A stretch of 21,948 nucleotides of DNA from a virus (IMGVR_UViG_3300044911_001487:1-21948), one strand, 5' to 3'. Shown: positions 1 through 9,050, numbered from the stretch's first letter. Program-made: numbers and translations. Notes: generated by a model from the sequence alone, not told the origin.

Positions 1-1
1 T

Positions 2-1195
2 ATTGGGTTTGGCGCTGCGCTGGCCGCGCAACAAGCAGCACAGCAGCCGGGGTTTGGAACGGCCACCTCGGCACTGGGCCAAGGAATAAGCGCACTGGGA
101 GGAGCCGCGCAACGCTTTGCTCCTAGCGATGTTCAAGGGTTCATGAACCCGTACCAGCAACAAGTTATTGATGAGTCCTTGCGTCAGATTAATCGGCAGG
201 GTGATATTGCTCGTCAGAATCTGCAAGCACAGGCGGTCCGCTCGGGGGCGTTTGGTGGTAGCCGTGAAGGCATTCAGCGGGCAGAACTCGAACGTGCTTT
301 GTCAGAGCAGCGTAATGCCGCCATTGTTGGTGGGTTATCGCAGGGTTATCAAAGCGCCGCGCAGCAAGCACAGCAAGCCTTTGAGCAACAGCAGCAGCGT
401 CAATTGGCGCAGGCACAGGGCTACCAAGGTGTCGCTGGACAGGCAGGCGCTTTGTCTTCGCAACAGGCCGGTTTGGGCTTACAGGCAGCGCAGCAGTTGG
501 CGCAAGCTGGGCAAATGGGGATGCAAGCAGGGTCTCAGTTGGGTGGTCTTGAGGCACAGAGAGCGCAGCAAGCCTTGGCCGCAGCGCAGTACGCTGGGAA
601 TATTGGTCAGCAATTAGGCTCACAGCAATTGCAGCAGGCAGGTCTTGGCCAATCCGGAGCCAATTTGTACGGAAACTTGGCGGGGCAACAGGCGAACCTT
701 GCTGGTATGTACGGTAATCTGGCCGCACAACAGGCCGGGATACTGGGGCAGCAAGCGCAATTGGGTCAGGCACAGGCGACAGGGATAGGCAACTTGGCGC
801 AACAGCAGTTTGGTATTGGGTCGCAGCTTGGCCAAGGGTTGGGGTCATTGGGCACTCAGCTTTCAAATGTAGGTCTGCAACAAGGCCAGTTGGGCGAGGC
901 AGCACAGCGCTTGGGCCAGCAGGATGTCAGCTTCCAGTACGGTCTTGGTCAGCAGATGCAGGGTCAGCAGCAGCGGGAGTTGGATGCCATCCGTGCAACG
1001 CAGCTTCAATCGGCCTACCAGCCGTTCCAGAGGCTGGCGTTCTTGTCGGACATCTACAAAGGGGCACCGTCCTCTCAGATGGCGCTTACGACACAGGCGG
1101 CTCCTACACCAAGCCCATTCCAGCAAATCGCTGGTGTAGCCACTGGAGCACTTGCTACGGCAGGCGCAGTAAAACAAGCAGGCGGTCTTTTCTAA
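2..1195 (+). CDS. Gln/Ala/Gly-rich repetitive phage virion protein (5' partial)
   Basis: The frame is open from base 2 to the TAA ending at 1195, so the gene starts before the window and 397 residues are visible. An ATG at 143 is internal: the same composition and the segment AQRFAPSDVQGF run straight into it. The first part carries a charged stretch containing SGAFGGSREGIQRAEL, a pattern I associate with structural proteins of environmental tailed phages. The remainder is irregular repeats of Leu-Gly/Ala-Gln-Gln units, likely long helices, followed by a less repetitive C-terminal 100 residues. It is followed 9 bases later by another large virion-type gene, so a structural or ejection role is inferred from context. 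No enzymatic motif is seen. Exact function is unknown. Confidence 0.85.
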   Translation: MGFGAALAAQQAAQQPGFGTATSALGQGISALGGAAQRFAPSDVQGFMNPYQQQVIDESLRQINRQGDIARQNLQAQAVRSGAFGGSREGIQRAELERALSEQRNAAIVGGLSQGYQSAAQQAQQAFEQQQQRQLAQAQGYQGVAGQAGALSSQQAGLGLQAAQQLAQAGQMGMQAGSQLGGLEAQRAQQALAAAQYAGNIGQQLGSQQLQQAGLGQSGANLYGNLAGQQANLAGMYGNLAAQQAGILGQQAQLGQAQATGIGNLAQQQFGIGSQLGQGLGSLGTQLSNVGLQQGQLGEAAQRLGQQDVSFQYGLGQQMQGQQQRELDAIRATQLQSAYQPFQRLAFLSDIYKGAPSSQMALTTQAAPTPSPFQQIAGVATGALATAGAVKQAGGLF

Positions 1196-1204
1196 GGGAC
1201 GGAC

Positions 1205-3919
1205 ATGAAAGAAGATATTCTGAAGCGGGCGATGTTTAATGCTCCTTCTTCAAAAAAGACCATGAACAGTGGGATCATGTCTGGGTTTGAAGATGAGATG
1301 GAGTTTGAGCAGGAAGACGAGGGCGAGGATATGCCGCCGATGGCGCGAACTCCTCAGAACCCTGAAATCCTTATGAACAACCTGCGTGGAGATATTCGTT
1401 CCGTTGATGCACGTTATCTTGAATTGGCACAGATGGTTGGAGAACAGGCAGCGATGGAAACGCCGCCAGAAGTTCTTGCCATGTTGCAGCCGCAGTTTGC
1501 CGCACAGGCGGCTCCGCCTATTCCGCAGGGCGGGATTGGTGCGCTTGCGCAGGATGCTCAGATGGCTGCTCCGCCTATGATGGGACAAGCACCTCAGATG
1601 CCTCCGGGCATGGAGGGTATGCCCCCTTTTCCACAGGGCGGGGCTGAACAGGCTCCGCCTACGCCTGATGGTATGCCCCCGCTCCGCGCAGCGGATGGTG
1701 CGTTTGTTACGCAGGACGCTCGTCGCCAGCAGCTTTACGATCCTCTTTTTGTTCCGGACATGCAGCGTTTTAATGAGCTTACCTCAGGGCAAGTTCCTCC
1801 TGACCAGATGACGGATCAGGAGAGAAGGTTTTTACGTAGCTATAACTTTGGAATGGGCTTCACAGGCGGCACTATCCGTGACGTAGCCAGCCAAGGCTTT
1901 GGCCGCATTAGCAGCGCATTGTCGCCCTATGTCCAGCGCGGCATAAACTATTTGGATGAGCTTGTCACGCCATTTACTCGCCCCACGATGCGCGTAGAGC
2001 CATTGACGGGAGCAGGTGGCGGTGGCCGTGCCGTGATCCAAGGTCGTGAGAACATTGTTCAAGGAACACGCGGCGCGGAGATGGGCACAGGCACTCGTTT
2101 ACAGGCGGCAAATACGTTGGGTTTTGGTCAAATCCCATTTAGCCAAGCAGTCCGGGAAAACCCCCTGTTGAACAGGATGGTTGATGTGGGCAAGAAATAT
2201 CCTGCGTCAACTGTAACTGGGACAGCCGGAGTAGCGGGTACATTAGCTGCGCTTACAGGGGAGAGAACTCCTCCGTCGCGTTCTGCACAGGAACTAAAGG
2301 ACGTTAACGCACTGATTAATCAAATCCCCGGCCAAGGCCCTCCTTTGCGTGACGCGAAAGGTAATCGTATTGTTCCCCCGGGTCGGGAAAATGAACCCTT
2401 TGAGGTGAACTTCAGGGATGATCGCATTGTGCCACCTGTGCCAGAGCGTCCTGAAAACGCCACAATTAATCAAGTGACGGAACCACGGATGGATATTTCT
2501 CCATTCCCTTCGGTCATCAAACCTCCTGCTTCTGAAGTTGCGCCGGGTCCTTCGACAACGGTGCCAACCAAGCCTGATATTTCGACTAAGACATTTATCG
2601 ATGAACAGCTGGTTAAGGGTGATGTAAAAGATCAGGTGTTCAAGACCCGCGCTGAACGGATCAAGGCTGAGTACGAATCTGTTGAGCCTACATTTAGAGA
2701 ATTGTTGGGGGACACTAAAGCAGATGCGCGTACCAATGCATTGCTGTTGTTGGCAGATGCAGGATTCAAATACGCTTCCACCTATGGAAAAACTCCTGCA
2801 ATAGCATTAGCTAAAGCAATGGAAGGAGTTCCACGGGGCTTTGCTGCAATTGTTGCACAGGCCAGAGATAACGGCATCAAGATCAAAACTGCGGCGCTTC
2901 AGCAAGCGATATCTAGTGTTGATACACAGGATAAGATTGCACGTGATGTCATGCTGCAACGGATGAAAAATAACGCAGACATAAATCGCGCACTGTTACA
3001 GGCAAGAAGCAAAAAAGAGGTGGAAGAGCTTAAAGCCCGTTATAAAGAGCGCGAGATAATTTTGACAGGTGATCAGAATCGCCTGACAGAAGCTTGGAAA
3101 TGGGGAACGCCAGAAGTAGAGAATGTAGGCGGCGGAATCCAAATATACAAATGGAAAAACGGAGAAACTTACACTAGCTTTGATAAAAACAGTGATATTC
3201 CTACGCGTTTCCTTGAGAGCCGTTACACGAACAAATTAACAAATCCTTATGTCACGGATCGCGGCCCGAGCGCCATGACTCCGGTGAGGGATAAGGCTAG
3301 TGTAAAAACAGCGTTGGATGATATATCGTCCTATGACCTTGCACTGCGCGAAGTGGATAATCTGCGTACTAAGGTTTTAGGTTCGTATAGCCCCGGTACA
3401 TGGGCCGTGGATAAGTACAACAATATTATTGTGCCACTTACTTTTAATACAATTACTCCAATTGTAAAAGAGGAGACACTGAGCGCGGCTATTAAATTAA
3501 GTGCAGAAAGTATTTCTAAGGCTATAGCTAGTGCGGGCCAATCAGGAAGACTGTCTAATCAAAATATACAGTATGCAAGAGAAGCGTTGGATAGTCTTTT
3601 GAACCCAACCAACTTTATGAAAAACCCGGAACTTGCAGCGGGCGTATTGTCTACATTAGAGACAAGACTAAGAAATGGCCGTCAAGCCGTTGGTGAACAA
3701 CTTGGGTATGTAAAAGAGGACTTAACGGCTGATATCCCTGCTACAGGGTCTCAAAACAACCCGTTTATCTATGGTTCAGCAGATAGTGAACAAGCTGCTC
3801 GTATGGACATGTATCTTAAAAATCTGTACAAGGGCCAAGACCCTAACGTACCAGTATATGTAAACATCAATGGGCAGACGGGGCGCACCACCATTGGAAA
3901 AATATTACAAGCTCGGTAA
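1205..3919 (+). CDS. large phage structural protein, probable internal virion protein
   Basis: ATG at 1205 lies 9 bases after the previous stop, with a purine-rich AAGGGACGG ahead of it. The 904-residue product has an acidic, Met/Pro-rich N-terminal 170 residues (many PPM and PQMPP stretches), a short Ala/Gly/Thr hydrophobic segment near residue 340, a Pro-rich linker around 390-460, and a helical second half. Around residues 505-540 there is an Ala/Leu-rich segment containing LLLLADAGFKYAS. No catalytic motif was recognised. Its size, disordered N-terminus and place between two other long genes, upstream of the lysis module, fit an internal virion or DNA-ejection protein as in podovirus-like genomes. 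That role is inference from context only. Confidence 0.85.
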   Translation: MKEDILKRAMFNAPSSKKTMNSGIMSGFEDEMEFEQEDEGEDMPPMARTPQNPEILMNNLRGDIRSVDARYLELAQMVGEQAAMETPPEVLAMLQPQFAAQAAPPIPQGGIGALAQDAQMAAPPMMGQAPQMPPGMEGMPPFPQGGAEQAPPTPDGMPPLRAADGAFVTQDARRQQLYDPLFVPDMQRFNELTSGQVPPDQMTDQERRFLRSYNFGMGFTGGTIRDVASQGFGRISSALSPYVQRGINYLDELVTPFTRPTMRVEPLTGAGGGGRAVIQGRENIVQGTRGAEMGTGTRLQAANTLGFGQIPFSQAVRENPLLNRMVDVGKKYPASTVTGTAGVAGTLAALTGERTPPSRSAQELKDVNALINQIPGQGPPLRDAKGNRIVPPGRENEPFEVNFRDDRIVPPVPERPENATINQVTEPRMDISPFPSVIKPPASEVAPGPSTTVPTKPDISTKTFIDEQLVKGDVKDQVFKTRAERIKAEYESVEPTFRELLGDTKADARTNALLLLADAGFKYASTYGKTPAIALAKAMEGVPRGFAAIVAQARDNGIKIKTAALQQAISSVDTQDKIARDVMLQRMKNNADINRALLQARSKKEVEELKARYKEREIILTGDQNRLTEAWKWGTPEVENVGGGIQIYKWKNGETYTSFDKNSDIPTRFLESRYTNKLTNPYVTDRGPSAMTPVRDKASVKTALDDISSYDLALREVDNLRTKVLGSYSPGTWAVDKYNNIIVPLTFNTITPIVKEETLSAAIKLSAESISKAIASAGQSGRLSNQNIQYAREALDSLLNPTNFMKNPELAAGVLSTLETRLRNGRQAVGEQLGYVKEDLTADIPATGSQNNPFIYGSADSEQAARMDMYLKNLYKGQDPNVPVYVNINGQTGRTTIGKILQAR

Positions 3920-3930
3920 GAGGTATTTAA

Positions 3931-6900
3931 ATGCTACTTGAAATGGATGATGGCAGGTTCATAGATACCGCTACCGGGAAGACTGAAGGTAGGCTAGCGG
4001 ATGCCCCTACCACCACTCCTTTACGTAGTGGCCTACAAAATCAAATTGTTCCAGAAGGTGACCGTCTTGGCGGACTACTTCGTAACGCAACATGGGGGTT
4101 TAATTCTGCATTGTTCGCTTTGCCCGATGCTGCAACACTGGGCATAGGTAGAGCGTTGGGGATGAAAGAGCAGGACGTTTTTACGCTAGGTAAGTTCTTT
4201 AACAGGGGACAAGTAGCACCGCGTGACGCTAATGAACGCTACGCCCGTGCAATTGCAGAAGGCGTAGGGGGCACAATGCCCTTCACTGGCATTCTTGCTT
4301 GGGCAGCACGTGTTCGTCCAATGGTAACAACTGCGAAGACTGCTTCAACCGGCGTTCTGAAAGGCATTGCTGACGATGCCATTAAATTTGTGCAGAAGAG
4401 TCCCGGTCTTGCAGCCGGGATTGATATTGCGTTCGGTGCGGGATACGAAGGTATGCGTCAAGCAGTTACAGAAACTGTTAGTGATGACAACCCTAATAAG
4501 CAGCTGTACGAAAACCTGCTCCCCATGGGCGCATTTATTGGTTTGCCCTTGGCCGCAAATATGCTGCCCTCTGTTATGGCAGGAAAGGCCATAAAAAACA
4601 AGATCAATAGTGCTACAGCAGGGCTGGGCGAAGTAGATAACGAAGTTTTAGGGGAGTTAAAAGGTTTTTGGAAACTTCCGGGCGTTCGTATTGTTCCTAA
4701 ATTGTTGCTAAAGAATGCAGAGAAAAAGCTGGAGCAAGTCTTTGGCCCAATCGCCGAGAGCAAAGAAGCGCAGCAAGCACTTCGTCAACTTGAAGTAGCT
4801 TTGCAAGACCCCCGTGTAGCAGAGGCGGGATTTATTTTTGGCAAGGAAGGTACGCCGGGTTCTTTTGATATAGCAGAGTCAACAATGTACTCACCGCTAT
4901 TGTCCAAAAAAGCAGAACTCTTGCAGCAACTTGGGCCCAAAGAACTAGAAGCAACTAGGGTGCGTATTAACGAGAACCAGCAAAAGCTGCAAGCGTTAAT
5001 GGATAACATTGCCCCAGAGGCTAGACAGTCCGTGTTTGATGCATTCCAAGCAGCGCAAGCAGAGCGTCAATCTTTCTTTGAGAATCTGCTCCGTGCACAG
5101 AAGGATATGACGGAAGCGGAAGTTTTGGCGGTGTCCGAGCGCCTCGGACCACAGAACGTGGACATGATCAATAACGAATTGCGTGGCGCATTGATGGGTG
5201 CCATGGAGTTCGACTATAAGATGCGGGACAACACGCTGCGTCTGATGGGTCTTCGTCAAGCGACAAGCCCTGAAGGCTTGCCTATGCCTACTCGGAATGA
5301 TGGGAGATCTTTGTTTCCTGCGCGGGACATGGAAAAGGCTGCAACGGGGCTTGTGGATAAGTACACACCGGAGCGTCCTTCGCTTCGCAATCCTATCCCA
5401 GAGCCAATTGTTTTCTTGCGTAACTTTATTCAGGGCCAACAGGCCACCCGAGATCGCCTAGAAGGACAGATGATCAAGGAACTGACTGATAATGAAGTTA
5501 GTAAACAACTTGGATCTTTGTCATTTGCCCTTCCGGCAGATATGGAAGAGGCTGTACGTAAGACAGCCCTAGATTTAGTACGAGGCAAACAAACTAAAGG
5601 GACTAGACGTAAATCTTCTTTGGCGGAGGCCAAGCTTCCACTAACAAGCGAAGGAGCAACTAAGATTCCTACCGGTGTTCCGAACAAATCTATCGCTATC
5701 AATCCTAGCCAGATTAAGAATGACGCTGCGCTTATCGCAGCGGATAATACCGCCATTAATATCAATCTGCCCGAGGCATTAGATTACTTAGCCTCTGCTG
5801 CACGGTTTCGCAATGATGCATTAGCACGATACAACTCTGCTATGGCCAAAGGCGGCACACGTCTAACTGATGCCCAGCGTACGCTGGATACCGGCACTGC
5901 GGTGTACAACGATATTGAGAAGCTGATCTTGGACCACGTGCCAAAGATTAAGACAGAATACGAAGGCATGAAGAATGTCTTGTCGGACTATCGTGCGGGT
6001 TTCGAGCAAAACCTGCCGCTACTCATGGCCCAGAAGACGGGTCGTGGCGATGCGTTCTTACTGGGTAACGAACAGTTGCTGCAAAAGGCATTTTCCAATG
6101 CGGGCAACCTGCGTCAGTTGCAGGTGTCCCTTGCTGGTACGCCGGGCTTTGATGATCTGCTGATGAAGGGCACGATTGATTGGCTGCGCACAAAAGGCGT
6201 GGTAAGCCCCGAGGGTTTGGTAGACCCCAAGAAGATTCGTTCTGTTCTGGACAAGAACAAGAACATCGTCGAGGCGCTGCCAGATACCGTACAGGCAAAA
6301 CTTCAGTCCGAAGTTGCATTGGCAAATGATTACGTAGCCCGCATGGGTGAGATAGACGCTCGTCGCGTAGCTGCTGGGAATGATGAATTAGATCAGGTAT
6401 TGAAACGCATAACACGCCCCGATGCTGATCCTCGTCAGACCTTGGCCAAGGCAGTGAAGGACCCGGCAACAATGCGGGTTCTAGTAGATGAACTGGGCAA
6501 AAATCCTGATCAACTTGCCGCGCTACGCCGTTCTATTTATGACATGGCCACTGAAGGTGCTACGGGTGGCGGTGCACTGAAAACATTCATTGACAACAAT
6601 GAGAAGTCGTTAAAGGTGTTGTTCAAAGACACACAGCATCTAGAAGATTTGAAGATGCTGGCTGACCTACAGCGCCGAGTTAATGCATTTGCGGATGTGA
6701 CAGGTCAGGTTCCTGCTTTTGACTCATTGGACGATACCCTGAAACGTGTGATGGGATCAGGTATTGGTGTCATGAGCACCACATACCGAAGTGTGGCAGA
6801 GGGCAGACTGTCCCCCACAACAGGGGCGATTGCATTCCTTGTGCGGCTTACTGGAGCCCTTGAGACTAATCTTTACAAGCGCCTTTTTACAAAAGCCTTG

Positions 6901-7356
6901 GAAGACCCTAACTTTGCACGTGCAGTCACACGCGTAAGCACCCCCGCAGACGGAGCAAGACTTAGCGCAGAGTTAGAAAAGATCGGCGTTCCGCGGTCCA
7001 TGCTGCAAACCCGCGTGGATCGTACAGCACGGCAGGAGCTTTCCCAGTTTGTAATGGGAGACCAAGAAACGCCTATCCCCGGAATGGCGCAGGCTCCTGT
7101 TGTTTCACGTGAAACAGCGGCATCAATGCTGCGGGCATTGCCTCCAGCGCCGCCGACCACGGGCCTTGCATTACTGAAAGAGAACGCGGCACTGCCTGTT
7201 GGACCTCCGCCTAATCTTCAGCGTACGAGAGATATTCCATTGATGTACCCAGCATTGTTCCCGAACGATCCTATCAGTGGATTACTCGAGCAGCGTAGGC
7301 AGCAGGTACAACAAGGGCAACCGATGCAACCAATGCAGCCTTTACCACAACAGTGA
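3931..7356 (+). CDS. very large phage structural protein, probable internal virion/ejection protein
   Basis: ATG at 3931 is preceded by GAGG with a 7-base spacer (GAGGTATTTAAATG), 11 bases after the upstream gene. The 1141-residue product has several Gly/Ala-rich, weakly hydrophobic segments in its first 220 residues (for example near 111-128, 157-172 and 199-218). These could insert into or contact a membrane. A long helical charged body follows, and a Pro/Gln/Met-rich tail ends in QQGQPMQPMQPLPQQ. No transglycosylase or protease motif was found. Large size, amphipathic N-terminus and position next to the lysis genes suggest an ejected core protein, which is inference. It ends with a tandem TGATGA. 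Confidence 0.85.
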   Translation: MLLEMDDGRFIDTATGKTEGRLADAPTTTPLRSGLQNQIVPEGDRLGGLLRNATWGFNSALFALPDAATLGIGRALGMKEQDVFTLGKFFNRGQVAPRDANERYARAIAEGVGGTMPFTGILAWAARVRPMVTTAKTASTGVLKGIADDAIKFVQKSPGLAAGIDIAFGAGYEGMRQAVTETVSDDNPNKQLYENLLPMGAFIGLPLAANMLPSVMAGKAIKNKINSATAGLGEVDNEVLGELKGFWKLPGVRIVPKLLLKNAEKKLEQVFGPIAESKEAQQALRQLEVALQDPRVAEAGFIFGKEGTPGSFDIAESTMYSPLLSKKAELLQQLGPKELEATRVRINENQQKLQALMDNIAPEARQSVFDAFQAAQAERQSFFENLLRAQKDMTEAEVLAVSERLGPQNVDMINNELRGALMGAMEFDYKMRDNTLRLMGLRQATSPEGLPMPTRNDGRSLFPARDMEKAATGLVDKYTPERPSLRNPIPEPIVFLRNFIQGQQATRDRLEGQMIKELTDNEVSKQLGSLSFALPADMEEAVRKTALDLVRGKQTKGTRRKSSLAEAKLPLTSEGATKIPTGVPNKSIAINPSQIKNDAALIAADNTAININLPEALDYLASAARFRNDALARYNSAMAKGGTRLTDAQRTLDTGTAVYNDIEKLILDHVPKIKTEYEGMKNVLSDYRAGFEQNLPLLMAQKTGRGDAFLLGNEQLLQKAFSNAGNLRQLQVSLAGTPGFDDLLMKGTIDWLRTKGVVSPEGLVDPKKIRSVLDKNKNIVEALPDTVQAKLQSEVALANDYVARMGEIDARRVAAGNDELDQVLKRITRPDADPRQTLAKAVKDPATMRVLVDELGKNPDQLAALRRSIYDMATEGATGGGALKTFIDNNEKSLKVLFKDTQHLEDLKMLADLQRRVNAFADVTGQVPAFDSLDDTLKRVMGSGIGVMSTTYRSVAEGRLSPTTGAIAFLVRLTGALETNLYKRLFTKALEDPNFARAVTRVSTPADGARLSAELEKIGVPRSMLQTRVDRTARQELSQFVMGDQETPIPGMAQAPVVSRETAASMLRALPPAPPTTGLALLKENAALPVGPPPNLQRTRDIPLMYPALFPNDPISGLLEQRRQQVQQGQPMQPMQPLPQQ

Positions 7357-7357
7357 T

Positions 7358-7371
7358 GAGGTATTGAAATT
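7358..7371 (+). promoter_or_regulatory. ribosome binding site leading to an apparent ATT start codon
   Basis: GAGG at 7358-7361 is followed by seven bases and then ATT at 7369-7371. The context GAGGTATTGAAATT is almost the same as GAGGTATTTAAATG, which precedes the ATG at 3931, so the ATT sits exactly where an ATG is expected. The downstream frame has no ATG, GTG or TTG until GTG at 7564, yet it codes for a convincing protein from 7369 on. Confidence 0.6.
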
Positions 7372-8079
7372 GATCCGCTTACCTTATTAGCTGCTGCCAA
7401 TGCCGCTGTTGCGGCAGTAAAGAAAGGTTGTCAATTATATAAGGACATCAAGGGGGCGGCTGGAGAGGTCAAAGATGTATTAGAAGACTTAAAGACGCAG
7501 TTTGGGAAGATACCAAATCCTACAAATGCGCAGAAGATTCAGTACAACGAAGAAGTTGCACGGGTGCAGGAGATAGGCAAGGCCGACCCGAATGACGTGT
7601 TCATCAATATCGGCAATGATCTCGGTGCCTTGATGGATGAGTACGACAAGATTGGCAAGGTATTTTTGCAGCAGGAAGCAGAAGCACAGCAGGTTTACAC
7701 AGGCACAGAATCGATTGGCAAGCGGGCGTTAATGCGCGTCATAGTCCGGTCAAGGTTGGATGCAATGCTTGCTGAACTGCGCGAAACTATGGTCTATAAA
7801 GCGCCGCCTGAGTTGGGCGCATTGTGGACGAAGTACGAAGCGATGTGGAAGCAGATCGTTATTGAACAGGACGAAGCGCATAAGCGTGAAACTGCAAAGA
7901 TGCAGATTGAGGCGGCGCAAAGGCGTAGGGTGATAAGGAAGAGGAAAGAAGAAGCGGTATGGGTTGGAGCAATCCTTTTCGTCGTGGCGTGGTTCGCAGG
8001 ACTTCTAGTCCTCCTCCGTCTGAGTCAGACGTACCGTGGACATTACTTGTCGCCGTGGTGGTCCTGTGTTTTGTGCTAG
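7369..8079 (+). CDS. phage protein with conserved helical N-terminus and C-terminal membrane anchor
   Basis: Read from the ATT at 7369, the product is 236 residues starting DPLTLLAAANAAVAAVKKGC after the initiator. This N-terminal pattern is one I recall from uncultured marine and freshwater phages. Starting at GTG 7564 would lose this segment and has no good ribosome binding site. The body is helical and charged. A strongly basic stretch (RRRVIRKRK) precedes one transmembrane segment at about residues 197-218, so the chain is probably anchored with its bulk in the cytoplasm. The last 40 codons overlap the next gene in another frame. It may belong to the lysis module or to virion assembly, but the function is unknown. 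An ATT at 7363 (IEIDPLT) is a second possible start but lies too close to the GAGG. Confidence 0.8.
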   Translation: MDPLTLLAAANAAVAAVKKGCQLYKDIKGAAGEVKDVLEDLKTQFGKIPNPTNAQKIQYNEEVARVQEIGKADPNDVFINIGNDLGALMDEYDKIGKVFLQQEAEAQQVYTGTESIGKRALMRVIVRSRLDAMLAELRETMVYKAPPELGALWTKYEAMWKQIVIEQDEAHKRETAKMQIEAAQRRRVIRKRKEEAVWVGAILFVVAWFAGLLVLLRLSQTYRGHYLSPWWSCVLC

Positions 8080-8207
8080 TCATTGCTTTGCCTGTGATGG
8101 GCGTGATGTACATGGACATGAACAATGCACTGCACCGGGCGGCGGAAGAAACCCGCAAGATGAAGGAACTACGGCTAAAGGTTTTACGTGAATTAAGGGG
8201 CGAATAA
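7959..8207 (+). CDS. small single-span phage membrane protein, lysis-module candidate
   Basis: The 82-residue product starts MGWSNPFRR, has a short basic N-terminal part, a hydrophobic stretch at about residues 27-50 (LLVAVVVLCFVLVIALPVMG) and a charged Lys/Arg/Glu-rich helical tail. This is the layout of a small holin or an antiholin-like protein, but no family was recognised with certainty. The first 121 bases lie inside the preceding gene in a different frame. Its stop codon shares one base with the endolysin start (TAATG), which points to translational coupling with the endolysin. An alternative is an accessory membrane protein of unknown role. Confidence 0.75.
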   Translation: MGWSNPFRRGVVRRTSSPPPSESDVPWTLLVAVVVLCFVLVIALPVMGVMYMDMNNALHRAAEETRKMKELRLKVLRELRGE

Positions 8208-8845
8208 TGATTACGATGCAGCAGTTTAGGCAGCTGGTCCCAAACACCAAATATCCACAGCAGTGGTACGACACACTGTTCGGCAAGCAAACTGAGTTGG
8301 GCGGGAAGACGCTGCTCGACGAGTACGAAATTAATACCCCCAAGCGTATTGCTGCATTCATGGCCCAGTGCGGTCATGAGTCAGGCGGCTTTGTCTGGCT
8401 CTCAGAAAACTTGAACTACAGTGCGGCGGGCCTGATGAAGACCTTTGCCAAATACTTCCCTGACCAAGCCACCGCCAATGCCTATGCCCGTCAGCCTGAC
8501 AAGATTGCAAACAAGGTATATGCCAATCGCATGGGTAACGGGCCAGAAGAATCGGGTGAGGGGGCTTTGTACAAGGGAAGAGGTTTGATTCAAGTCACGG
8601 GCAAGGACAACTATTTTTGGTTTGCGGCTTCCCTTGAGATCACACCAGAAGAAGCGTCAGAATATATGCAGACCTTCGAAGGAGCAGCCCAGAGTGCATG
8701 TTGGTACTGGGAGAATACAAGTTTGAACAAGCTGGCAGACGCTGGTGACATTTTGACTATGACTAAGCGGATTAACGGAGGCACCATTGGACTTGAAGAC
8801 CGTAAGAAACATTACGCTCATGCTCTGCATGTGCTGGGCGGCTAG
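8207..8845 (+). CDS. GH19 chitinase-like endolysin
   Basis: The 212-residue protein would cleave the glycan strands of peptidoglycan at the end of infection. The GH19 signature is clear: CGHESGGF with Glu58, then ENLNYSA with Glu67, then YKGRGLIQVTGKDNY at about residues 122-136. The nine-residue gap between the two Glu matches the compact, loop-poor GH19 enzymes, where these residues act as acid and base. The C-terminal part keeps the WYWE and INGG patterns of the fold. There is no signal peptide or cell-wall-binding domain, so release should depend on a holin. It begins at a TAATG junction with the upstream membrane protein and its 3' end contains the start of the next gene. Confidence 0.93.
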   Translation: MITMQQFRQLVPNTKYPQQWYDTLFGKQTELGGKTLLDEYEINTPKRIAAFMAQCGHESGGFVWLSENLNYSAAGLMKTFAKYFPDQATANAYARQPDKIANKVYANRMGNGPEESGEGALYKGRGLIQVTGKDNYFWFAASLEITPEEASEYMQTFEGAAQSACWYWENTSLNKLADAGDILTMTKRINGGTIGLEDRKKHYAHALHVLGG

Positions 8846-9050
8846 TGCCTGTGACCGATTTAGGTACGAGTGCCAAGACCCAGAGAACTGGGAGAAGAAA
8901 CAATGCCAACGGCCCTACTGTTCGGCAACCGGTACTTGCCCTGATCAATTGACGAAACCTGAAGAACTAAAGGCGGACACAAATGAACCCACTAAAGCTA
9001 ATCAGCCAGTTCCTTGCCCTAACTCAGGAACAGCACGATGCGGTAATTAA
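8787..9050 (+). CDS. cysteine-rich phage lipoprotein starting inside the endolysin gene
   Basis: The start is TTG at 8787, chosen because GGAGG lies five bases upstream (8777-8781) and because it gives a proper lipoprotein signal. The signal has a charged DLKTVR segment, a hydrophobic core and the lipobox ASAC with Cys22 as the lipidation site. ATG at 8820 would delete the positive n-region. The mature part (about 66 residues) is Cys- and Pro-rich (ECQDPENWEKKQC and later Cys residues), suggesting disulfides in the periplasm. It overlaps the endolysin by 59 bases and the next gene by 68. I recall similar proteins starting CxRFRYxCQDP next to the same neighbour in environmental phages, but no function is known. 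It could be an extra outer-membrane lysis factor or a superinfection-exclusion protein. Confidence 0.75.
   Translation: MDLKTVRNITLMLCMCWAASACDRFRYECQDPENWEKKQCQRPYCSATGTCPDQLTKPEELKADTNEPTKANQPVPCPNSGTARCGN

Noticed and set aside
189-905. Long leftward open frame (238 codons) opposite the Gln-rich virion protein
   Set aside because: It is the reverse reading of a CAG/CAA/GCA-rich repetitive gene, with no ribosome binding site and an unlikely composition.
7564-7566. GTG at 7564 as the start of the membrane-anchored protein
   Set aside because: No good ribosome binding site, and it leaves a coding-looking 195-base stretch unexplained.
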